The notes under the pieces were generated by a model that had not been told where the DNA came from, searched no databases, and saw only the letters and a list, made by a program, of their open reading frames with translations. Positions 47,721 through 56,705 of a stretch of DNA of 64,000 bases are shown here, one piece after another. Source of the stretch: Chlorops oryzae (lineage: Eukaryota; Arthropoda; Insecta; Diptera; Chloropidae). The DNA lies in assembly GCA_020466095.1 (NCBI GenBank), contig CM035807.1, positions 51,984,752-52,048,751 of the forward strand, in the 5' to 3' direction. Made by a program: the position numbers and the translations under genes. Positions within the stretch are counted from its first letter, which is position 1; each line of letters opens with the position of its first letter.

Positions 47721-49638
47721 GAACGGGCCGCTGGGAGTTTCCCTGAATACTATCTCCTTGCTGTTGCTTACAAAATCTTGCTGTATGCCCAAATTGAGAG
47801 CATTTGTAGCACTGTATATCAGTGCGGCTATTTTCAGGGAAATCCTTTATGAAACTATTCGACCCACTATGTGGTGAAAATTAATGATTGTACGAGTGGT
47901 TATGATTAAAATTTTCTGTCGTGTTTTGAATTTCGTCTCTTCTAAACGGTGCTCTATTCAGGAGCTGAATTTCTTGCATATTAAAATTATCTTGCCTTCT
48001 TTTACAAAATTTGTTACTTTCGTGGCCATTTGTTTGAAATATATTGCAAAATAGATTCCTAAGTCTGCCGAAACAATTATTATCTACATGGCCTCTCCTT
48101 CCACAATAAGTGCAAGTTTGTGCATCCGAGCGTGTGGTCTTGCTATCGATTAAATTGAATTTTCTGCTATATTGATGCCCATATTCAGCACAAAACTCGC
48201 AGTAAGGGGTATTCCTTCTCTGCTGGCATATGTCCCAAGTATGCCCTACTGTCTTGCAAAAAGAACAAATGATTGGCTTAGGGGATGCGGGGAGGCATTG
48301 ACTCACAAAATGGTTGGAATTATATTCAATGTGAAGATCTTCAGACTCTTCTGCCAATTTGATTAAATCAGAAATCGGCTTATCCTTATTTGTTTCGAGT
48401 CTAATTTGCATATAGGGATCCCTAACACCAAAAATGAACTTGTTTGTGGCCAGTTTTCTATATTCGTTTAGTGCGGATACTGCTTCTGTGGAATTCCACG
48501 ACTTATTGATAATCTCTTCTGCCTCATTCAATAAAAACTCCAATTTTCCCCCAAATGCTGACGCTCTCTCGGTATCCTGTTGCGCTGGTCCTGCTATTTC
48601 TGATCTAATCGTGTCGAGACTCCTACGCTTTAAGAACTCCCTTTTTATTATATCACAAACCTCATCCAGGCTATTGATTGTCCGCTGATTAATTTTTACA
48701 TACGCTACGCCAGATAGTCTATTTTTTATGCATTTAATAATGTCCCTTATATCGCTACCATTTACTACGCTTTTCAATAATTCTATTCCTGTTACAAATT
48801 TGTCCACTTCCAGGCTTAATTCTGGATTATTTGATCCTGAGAAGTAAGGCACAAGGCGAGTTACCTTTTTCATTAGCTCATCTTCTTGTCCTGGATTATT
48901 CATTGCCATTCTTACTGAAGGCAAACTGCTCGCAACAAAGGGTTCAGATTGAAAATTAGGTGTGTCACTGTAAGGTTCAATAATTTTAATTGAAGGGTTT
49001 GTCTTTGACACCGTCACCGGTGTAATGTTATTTTGGTGTGGGGCTGTGCTTGTGAACGCAACAGGTGAAGATTCAATATGTACTGTATTTGTACTTGTCG
49101 TTCGTATTTTTCGTGTCGGATTCGGAGTGGGAGAAGTGGCACAGACTGTCCTTAAGTTGTTCTTCAATTTTTTAACTTCTTGTTTCAAATAACTTACTTC
49201 TTCTTCACTTGCTTTCAGACTTGCTCTATCCTGCTCGATCACCTCCGCTGTTTCTTTTCCTACAGCCCGTTTTAATATTTCCCTGAGATTGACGTTCTGC
49301 TCCTCCGATACTTTAATTAAATTATCTTTTTCTTCAATTTGCTTTCTTAACTTCTTACAGTTTCTGTCAAGGAGTGTTATAGTTTCTTCAAATTTTTTAA
49401 CTTTATCTTTTGATACCTGACTTAAAGGACCGACTGTATCCTTTACTTTGTTAATGAGGAAACTCGCTTCTTCTAGTTTTGTAAATTGGCCTAACACGGC
49501 TTGATCTTTAATTAGTTGCGAGATTTCCTTATTCAAATTTACCTCCTTTACTAATTCCCACGTATCTGCTACAATTGATTTCGCATCTATTTCTGACTGA
49601 TGTAAAGTCTGTCTAAGTTTTTCTAATTCCTGTTCCAT
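47721..49638 (-). CDS. Element G Gag (coiled coil, CCHC knuckles)
   Basis: A 585-aa frame from MEQELEKLRQTLHQS (49638) to a TAA at 47881. Residues 1-165 are strongly coiled-coil-like (heptads rich in E, K, L). About residues 240-440 form a retrotransposon capsid-like region (VPYFSGSNNPELSLEVDKFV). CCHC-type knuckles follow: CSFCKTVGHTWDIC, CEFCAEYGH (last Cys missing), CTYCGRRGHVDNNC and a poorer CNIFQTNGHESNKFC. In the same frame beyond the stop there is another good knuckle (CYKCSQFGHTARFC, near 47800) before the next stop, so the TAA at 47881 is probably a mutation or a read-through site. Particle-forming structural protein, cytoplasmic. Confidence 0.82.
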
Positions 49639-50178
49639 AGGAAATTTTCTGAAAAATTTTAAATATAATATGTTAGTTAAATATGTTAGTTAAAAATCTG
49701 TACTCACCATTTTCATTCTTCTGTTTGCTAACATTATTTTTTTTCAATGTATTCCCTCGTCAGCGATGAATCTGCTACCGCTGATTTTATTTTTTATTTT
49801 TCTTTATTTATTATTATTTTTTTTTTATGCTTTTGGACTCAGGAATCTCACTGTTCCGTTCTTAAAAAAAAAAAATTACATACAAAAATTTTTATTTTTT
49901 TTTTTCACAGGATAAAAATTTTTCTCAAAGGAGTACCGGCAGAGCACGATCAAACGTTACTCCTGGATACCTACTTCGATTTAACTACCGTATACGCCTG
50001 CGCCGCTAGACACATGAATTTTAGAGCTTCGTTCACCCGGGTCTGATTTTGTCAGGTTTTAAAACCAAAAAGGTTCCGCTTCACTCAACTCTCATTTTCA
50101 TATGCCACACCGCACAAACGCATTAGGATAGTTTCTTAAAAATTCTTATCCTTGATTCGAATCCAACCGAAAGTCGGT

Positions 50179-50196
50179 CGAATACCGGCTGCGCCA
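50179..50196 (-). other. Primer-binding site of element G
   Basis: Minus strand TGGCGCAGCCGGTATTCG, four bases after the LTR end. Resembles the sites used by 17.6/297-type insect elements; the tRNA identity (perhaps Ser) is uncertain. Confidence 0.6.
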
Positions 50197-50199
50197 AAA

Positions 50200-50848
50200 T
50201 GTTGTGATTATTAGGGGAATGTATCAGTCTGGCTGCTCCAGACTACTACATAGACCTAAATATCCTTTATAAATAAAAACCAGGACACAGAGAATTCATT
50301 TAAGTCCTTTTATTAATTTTCTTGTTATTATAATTACAAAGTTTGGATCCTACTCTAGCTCCTAATTGACTCGAAGGACTTCCCTAATTCCCTGTCTAAC
50401 ACTTAAGTCTACGCTCCGTTGTCGTGGCCCTTGGATGAGTACGTGCATCGCAGTTGAGACTTTGAATACTGAATCAAGAGTCCCTTTGTCGATGTTGATT
50501 CTTCCCTTTTATAAGTAGAAAGTGCTTAGGCTGCACTTTCTCGCCAAATCTGGAACACTTCCGCAAATGACGAACTGCTGCTGTGCAATCGCCTATTGCC
50601 CAATTTCGCTTTTCTCCATAACTTCGTATAATAGCTGGTGCTGACGTAGTCGTTGCTCTCATTACCGCTGACATACTTCTGCGTTCCAGTTCTAGTTCTG
50701 CTTTGGTGACGATATTGTGTCATTGTCTCCGATCGTTGCATTTCTTTTGTTTGCTTCTGTCCGTTATTCGCTGTTCTTGCGAAAACGATTGGCTGCTCGA
50801 TTCACGCTAGGTCGTACAGTGAGTACACGAATGTTGTAACTCACAACA
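50200..50848 (-). repeat. 5' LTR of element G, 649 bp
   Basis: Full-length partner of 43945-44477, followed on the plus strand by the target duplication GCTT. Confidence 0.92.
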
Positions 50849-51295
50849 GCTTCTTTTTCTCTTAGTTATATTAACATATCGATGCATACCGATCAGCACC
50901 GCCTGCTGTACGTTTTCTTTTTTATTCATTTTATTTTGGTTGCTATCCGAATCAACTATTGAATTTGTGTGGGTAAAATTTTTTGTAACTTTGGCACTAG
51001 GAATAGTGGCTGCAGGTGAAACAGGTTCAATACTATTGGGAGTGCTGTTTGAGCTATTTTCTTTAATTGCATAGCAATTTATTCCACTAACGGAATGCGA
51101 TCTTTGCCTCTCGAAATGGCTTTTTATGTTTGAAAATTGACTTTTACCTGATTGTAAACTGGTGGACTGGTCTATTTTGCCATCATCTGATGTAATTTTC
51201 CTAGCGGGAAGTTGCTGAGCTAGGTTTAGTACTCCATACTTGTGGTTTGTGTCGAGGCTACTGCTTGGTGGAGGTGATCTATCAATTGGCATCAC
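50849..51295 (-). pseudogene. Jockey-like copy E: ORF1, 5' part
   Basis: Start MMPIDRSPPPSSS at 51295, matching copy B. It continues to QQAVLIGMHRYVNITKRKRS, where element G interrupts it; the frame resumes at 43944. A low-complexity Ser/Asn-rich N-terminus, as usual for Jockey ORF1. The 5' UTR (51296 to about 51378) contains several CAGCTG motifs. Confidence 0.85.
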
Positions 51296-51378
51296 TTCTT
51301 CTTAGAGCAGCTGACAGCTGTAAACAGCTGCAGAGACCAGTTGTCTCTGTCTAGTATATGTCTGTAATTGGATTACGA

Positions 51379-51765
51379 TGTTAAACCAAAACACGTAAGT
51401 TTGTATGTTTGTCACGATACTTATCTTTATTTTTATTAACGGCGCCACAAAATCCGCAAATTGAATGGGGCGACACCGAATTCAGAGCGAAACGTTATCG
51501 CTGGCTCCCCTTTGGGTTTTTGCCTATCTTTGACTAAGGTTTCACTTTCTCAACACTTGATTTTATTTGAATTTAAATTTGTTTGCTCGAGCGCTAAATA
51601 TTTTGCTTCTTCACTTGACTAGGGTTGCCAAATGAATTCAAAGTTCATCAGTGTCAGCAAATTTAAGTGCACCATGACTTACTGCTGCATCGGCATGTTT
51701 TGTTCAGTAGGTTGGTTTTGTTTTCGTCGCCTCTGGGCAGCGAGTTTGTTTTTGTCTTCATAACA
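51379..51765 (-). repeat. 3' LTR of BEL/Pao J (candidate)
   Basis: One boundary is set by the polypurine tract (minus AACGGGGGGAGTA, 51766-51778) followed by TGTTATG. The other is the TGTTAAACC at 51379, chosen by the TG...CA rule. The second LTR is outside the window, so the length is unverified. Confidence 0.5.
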
Positions 51766-51859
51766 TACTCCCCCCGTTGAGCATTCCTCAACTTAGCCGT
51801 TGAATTATTTGCTGATTCGGGATTTGTAAGCTCTTTGATGTTTCTAAATGTGAACACTG

Positions 51860-52539
51860 AAATCAGTTTCGTTTTGCTGTTGACGAGGCCGTGGAGATGG
51901 AAGAAAATTTTGTTTTCTTTTGAACTTAAGATACATCAAGATAAGTAGAGCTGCAAATAGTGCAGTGGAACCAACTGCGATGTGGTGATAATTCTGATTT
52001 TCCATTTAATTTGGTAGTTGAAGTAATTCTTCTGTTGCTAATGAAGACTGCAACAAACTGAGATCAGCAATTTGTGGCGTGTACTTATTTGGATTTGCCT
52101 CCATTACTATTGGTTTCAATTGTTCAATACGCGATACTTCAGTTAAATTTCGTAGGCTGGTATAGGTTGCCATAAGGGTGCTGGACACTTGTTGATGAGC
52201 TTGAATGGCCATGAAATTGTGCTTGACCATACATTCTGGATGAAGAGTAAGTATCCCGGAGTTTTTTAAAATGATTTGTGTAATTTCTCTGCCACATACA
52301 ACTGTTGCGCGTGATTCCTTTTTCGTTGCGTAGATCCATTGATTTCTGTGCTGCAGTGAAATCCACGTGAATTCTTCAGACATTCGTCGCAAGTGGCAAT
52401 CGGACTGGGTGAAGTTATTAGAAAGGTTAACCTCGCATTTGAATACTGTGGAGCCATGGTTATATCTAACTTGAAGCTTGGAACACATGTAACCTCCGTC
52501 TTTGATAATGATACAGGATAAAAGTTCGGAGCTGCTCAT
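51860..52539 (-). pseudogene. Env-like gene of BEL/Pao J (remnant)
   Basis: A 177-codon minus-strand frame (52539-52006), rich in Cys and Asn, with HPECMVKHNFMAIQAHQQ and ATYTSLRNLTEV, resembling the C-terminal ectodomain of roo-type Env-like proteins. Just past its stop at 52006, another frame encodes a hydrophobic segment (TIAVGSTALFAALLILMYL) followed by basic KFKRK, a likely transmembrane anchor and cytoplasmic tail. A frame change near 52010 separates the two. The upstream part is lost at the hAT-like insertion. Non-functional; the family role would be membrane fusion, unproven for BEL elements. Confidence 0.65.
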
Positions 52540-53353
52540 TGGAAAATACTGGTCGATGTGATTGTTGATCGCTAAGTATTAAGTAGGGTGATTGATTCGG
52601 TTAACCGATTGGTTAACTGCCCGGTTTTTTTCGCGCTTTGCAAGGCGGTTTTTTCTCAAAACTGATTTTTCGAATATCGAATAAATCGGTTTTTTTAAGC
52701 GAATACCCGGTTTTTTCTCCAACAGATTATTTTAGCCTTCAGATAGTTATTTTCTTTCGAACGTCATACAAACTGCATATAAAAATTGCCATGAAATTAC
52801 CTCTATTGACGCCTTTTACATTAAGCAATTATATTTGTGAAACTCTTAGCGAATTCTCTTTTTGAGTTGCATTTGTGTCTACATTGAAAGTATTATCATT
52901 AAGTACCCTGCAGGAAGTACGAGCAGTTAAACTCTAGCGTTTTACTACTTCTAATTCCACCAGTACTGGTTCTTCTTTATACCTTTGCTTATGTCTTGTT
53001 CTGTAGAAAATAAACATTGCGCGTGAGCTTAAAATCACCACTTGTACACGAACTAACACTTTACTAGTACTTTGGGAAGCAATTGGGTAAATTGGACATA
53101 GTAAAACAATAGTTCTTTTTGAAAGATTTTTCACTGTGGTTTTTAAAGGTAGAATTTTTTTTTTATTTCGGTGTATCAACGCTTTTTGCAATAACAATGT
53201 CATGGCAATCCTTATTACTAACACGAAAAACAATTTTTCCATACAATACAAATCAGAGATCTATACGAAACTCCACCCCGTCAAACGATAAGCCCACATT
53301 TTTTAGCTCAGTTCTATTTAACTAAACCTTAAACGTGAATTTCCAACACATTA

Positions 53354-53520
53354 CGGGTATTCACAAAGGCGTCGGAAAATAGGAAAGTCGGAAAATTGGA
53401 AAATTTTAACTGCTTAAAAAGCTGTGCAAGATACAAAAAAGCTTAAAATTTTTTTAAGAAGTCGCAATTTTCCGATTTTCCGACTTTCCAACGTTTTTAA
53501 CACGCCTTTGTCAATACCCC
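53354..53520. repeat. Foldback MITE, ~167 bp
   Basis: Left arm GGGTATTCACAAAGGCGT plus GGAAAGTCGGAAAATTGG; right arm AATTTTCCGATTTTCCGACT to ACGCCTTTGTCAATACCC. The arms are imperfect reverse complements over about 50 bases each around a short centre. It lies inside the hAT-like element. Confidence 0.75.
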
Positions 53521-53671
53521 TATTGTATTTCTTCATATACAACAAAATATTTTACGAACGATGATATATATTTTTAACTTATGGTATATCAAATGAAAAT
53601 ATGGCTGTTTTAATTTATGTTATACGCTGAATGTGCAATTTTTTGTTTGGGTTTTTTTAATGTTGTAAGTT

Positions 53672-55647
53672 TGTGATGACTCACATATTATTGATTAACG
53701 CGGGGTTGCAGTTTTTCGTTTAATTATGTTTTTCCTTGGTTTAATAAATGTTTAACCTCTAAAATGTGCAATCGTGTGGACGTCGACAATGCACCGTGGG
53801 ACGCACCTCTAAAATACGCCAGGCAAAGTGATCGATATCAGCTGAAGGAATTATCGGACAATACATCGAACTAAGGAACTCATCGCTAGCTCGAAAAAGA
53901 GGATAAAAGCGCGAGCCGCACAGAAATCGCTCTCTTTTCCCAGTGATCTCCACGAAGTGAACAACGCAAGAAGGAAGACGCAACATTCGCATCTAACGAG
54001 AAGTTTGAGTCCACGTGTTGAAGATAGCAACGCCAACCGATAAGACATTTCGGAACGTTTTGAAACGTATGTAAGTATACTTGGTACACAGTATACGTGG
54101 GTAAGCATTTCGCCGAAACGTAAATAGTGACGATCGTAGTTAGTGGTCGTGTCTGAAGGGGAATAGTGTTGAAATTGTCGTGCGTAACTCAGTGAGCGTG
54201 TCCGTGTGGATTAAGCGTTTGTACCTGTTCCACACATCCACGTTTCCCTGTCGTTGCCGTGACCCATTGCTCACGCACGTGTGGATTAAGCGTTTGTACC
54301 TGTTCCACGCGTGCATGCGTCAACTTTCTCGACGGACATTTCACGGACATTTATTCTTCATACGAGTGCATTCTAGGTCGGACGAACGTACGGCGTTCGA
54401 GTACGGTTGGAATTGTCGTGCGTAACTCAGTGAGCGTGTCCGTGTGGATTAAGCGTTTGTACCTGTTCCACACATCCACGTTTCCCTGTCGTTGCCGTGA
54501 CCCATTGCTCACGCACGTGTGGATTAAGCGTTTGTACCTGTTCCACGCGTGCATGCGTCAACTTTCTCGACGGACATTTCACGGACATTTATTCTTCATA
54601 CGAGTGCATTCTAGGTCGGACGAACGTACGGCGTTCGAGTACGGTTGGAATTGTCGTGCGTAACTCAGTGAGCGTGTCCGTGTGGATTAAGCGTTTGTAC
54701 CTGTTCCACACATCCACGTTTCCCTGTCGTTGCCGTGACCCATTGCTCACGCACGTGTGGATTAAGCGTTTGTACCTGTTCCACGCGTGCATGCGTCAAC
54801 TTTCTCGACGGACATTTCACGGACCTTTATTCTTCATACGAGTGCATTCTAGGTCGGACGAACGTACGGCGGTTCGAGTACGGTTGGAATTGTCGTGCGT
54901 AACTCAGTGAGCGTGTCCGTGTGGATTAAGCGTTTGTACCTGTTCCCCACATCCACGTTTCCCTGTCGTTGCCGTGACCCATTGCTCACGCACGTGTGGA
55001 TTAAGCGTTTGTACCTGTTCCACGCGTGCATGCGTCAACTTTCTCGACGGACATTTCACGGACCTTTATTCTTCATACGAGTGCATTCTAGGTCGGACGA
55101 ACGTACGGCGGTTCGAGTACGGTTGGAATTGTCGTGCGTAACTCAGTGAGCGTGTCTGTGTGGATTAAGCGTTTGTACCTGTTCCACACATCCACGTTTC
55201 CCTGTCGTTGCCGTGACCCATTGCTCACGCACGTGTGGATTAAGCGTTTGTACCTGTTCTACGCGTGCGTGCGTCAAATTCTGGGCAGACATTCGGCCGA
55301 GGTTTAACTCTAATAATACGGTGGAGTTCTGGAGGGACGTTAGGCGGTAGTTTATACCGACACCTCGCTACACACTGAGACGACGTCGTTGCGCCGTACA
55401 CCTACGCTGAGAGAACATCGTCATCGCTGGAGCCCAACACCTGCACTCAGCGACGGGCAGTAATACACCTATTTGATTGTAATTTATTTTGGGGCGGCCT
55501 TAAAGAAGCCGGTCCCTCTCTTTTAATAAACATCTTTTCTTACACGTCTAGTTTGTGTGACTCCTTTAAATATAAATTTTTGTAAGGGACTGGAGTCTGG
55601 TTACTCGGCTGAGTAAATACCCCGGCTACGAAAAAGAGTTCATTACA
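53672..55647 (+). repeat. 5' LTR of element F, 1,976 bp
   Basis: TGTGATGACTCAC...TTCATTACA. TATA-like GGATAAAAGC at 53901 and AATAAA at 55525, 122 bases before the end. If these are used, the tandem array between them belongs to the R/leader part of the transcript. The array has four full units and a diverged fifth. Confidence 0.93.
54173..55268 (+). repeat. Tandem array of 238-239-bp units in the 5' LTR
   Basis: Units start with AATTGTCGTGCGTAACTCAG at about 54173, 54411, 54649, 54888 and 55127. Each contains two copies of GTGTGGATTAAGCGTTTGTA plus CCTGTTC(C)AC, so the inner motif occurs ten times. Unit variants: CGGACATTT with GGCGTTCG in units 1-2, CGGACCTTT with GGCGGTTCG in 3-4, TTCCCCACATCC in unit 4, GTGTCTGTG in unit 5. 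Confidence 0.95.
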
Positions 55648-55648
55648 A

Positions 55649-55666
55649 TGGCGCCCGAGCAGGGAC
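55649..55666 (+). other. Primer-binding site of element F (tRNA-Lys-like)
   Basis: TGGCGCCCGAGCAGGGAC, one base after the LTR. It would pair with a tRNA 3' end of the Lys(UUU) type. It overlaps the Gag start codon and encodes the first residues MAPEQG. Confidence 0.85.
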
Positions 55667-56705
55667 TCACAACAGACGAAAATCAAGAGAGTGGTAAAGT
55701 ACAGCAAATGGGTGGTGCAGCGCAGACCTCGACACCACAGGCTACTTCTGGCAGCACGTCGAAAGATACCATAGACTTAACAGCAACGAAGACGAAGTTA
55801 CACATAGCATGGGTTTAAAAGGTACGAAAGGAAGACTTAATACTTATTTGTGAGGAGTTCGGCTTGGATTCAACGGGTACGGTGGAAAAACTAAGGCAAC
55901 GCTTAACGACTTACATTAGCGACACGGAACACGACGCAGCATCGTTCAGCCGTTTGTGGGCGATGGAGGCTCGATATTCCCGATGTAACTCAACCATCCC
56001 ATCTCTGGCCCCGCTTTCGACCGCCACCATAGTGCCAAGAGAGGAACCACCACTGCCACCACTAGTCGTACCCCAGGCAGGCCCAACTCCACTCCGGACG
56101 ACCAGTCAGGCTGCAGTCATAGACCAAGTAAGGAAGTGGGCCGTAAAATTTGATGGCTGCAGTGAACCTCTAGATTTTCTGGAGCGCGTGGAAGAGCTTG
56201 CGGAGGCATACGATATACACGGCGAGGCGTTAGTGAAAGCTCTGCCTGAATTGTTGACGGGAAAAGCCCTAATGTGGTACCGAAGCTGCGATCGTTTTAC
56301 TCATTGGGAGGCGTTCAAAGGGGATCTCCTCACGATGTTTATGCCACGACGTTTCTTTCAGTCACTCGAAGACAGGATTAAGAATCGTAAGCAAGGCAGC
56401 AACGAAAAATTCACCGACTATGCCATCGCATTACGGCATCTCATGAAATTGACTCCATGGTCCGAAGAAGAGAAACTAGACCGAATCTACGACAACAGCC
56501 TAGCTAGCTTACGGCTCTATGTAAAACGACATGAAATCAGCTCTATCACACAGTTCATCCAGCTAGCGGGAGACTGGGAAGGAGTTCAGGAAGATATTCC
56601 ACCTAGCGGACCCACGGCACAACTATCGCCGACACCGCCGCGAAAGCACGTGACCTTCAAGCAATTGGAGGCTGAGGAAACCACTAAGGTGGACGTGAAG
56701 ACTGC

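Larger units (their letters stand above)
43945..50848 (-). mobile_element. Element G: LTR element with gag but no recognisable pol
   Basis: 6,904 bp with LTRs at 50200-50848 (5') and 43945-44477 (3') and a 4-bp target duplication GCTT (43941-43944 and 50849-50852), which sits inside the Jockey-like ORF1. Gag is on the minus strand. A primer-binding site and a polypurine tract are present, so the ends look competent, but no protease, RT or integrase motif was seen in the 3.4 kb after Gag. Confidence 0.88.
39698..51378 (-). mobile_element. Jockey-like non-LTR retrotransposon, copy E (split by element G)
   Basis: The most complete Jockey-like copy: 5' UTR and ORF1 start at about 51378-50849, then the rest of ORF1 and ORF2 from 43944 to 40124, 3' UTR, and a poly(A) tail seen as T18 on the plus strand (39698-39715). 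The 5' limit is approximate. Element G (43945-50848) divides ORF1. One nonsense codon in ORF2 and a 10-base deletion in ORF1 make it inactive. Confidence 0.85.

Noticed and set aside
51640..51656. TTCATCAG as the second target duplication of Jockey-like copy E (cf. 39690-39697)
   Set aside because: It lies inside the candidate BEL LTR, well beyond the 5' end of the element; chance match of eight bases.
52934..53251. 105-codon minus-strand ORF within the hAT-like element as a transposase
   Set aside because: No BED finger, catalytic or dimerisation motif of hAT transposases is visible.
53759..54108. Overlapping minus-strand ORFs in the 5' part of LTR F (and again at 61090-61439)
   Set aside because: They are present twice only because the LTR is repeated; no domain, and they overlap in three frames.
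54180..55149. Chain of plus- and minus-strand ORFs with repeated peptides in the LTR arrays
   Set aside because: Unit lengths of 238-239 bp are not multiples of three, so no frame is maintained; the ORFs are a by-product of the tandem repeat.
54173..55268. CRISPR-like or satellite array
   Set aside because: Units of about 239 bp without unique spacers, inside a eukaryotic LTR.
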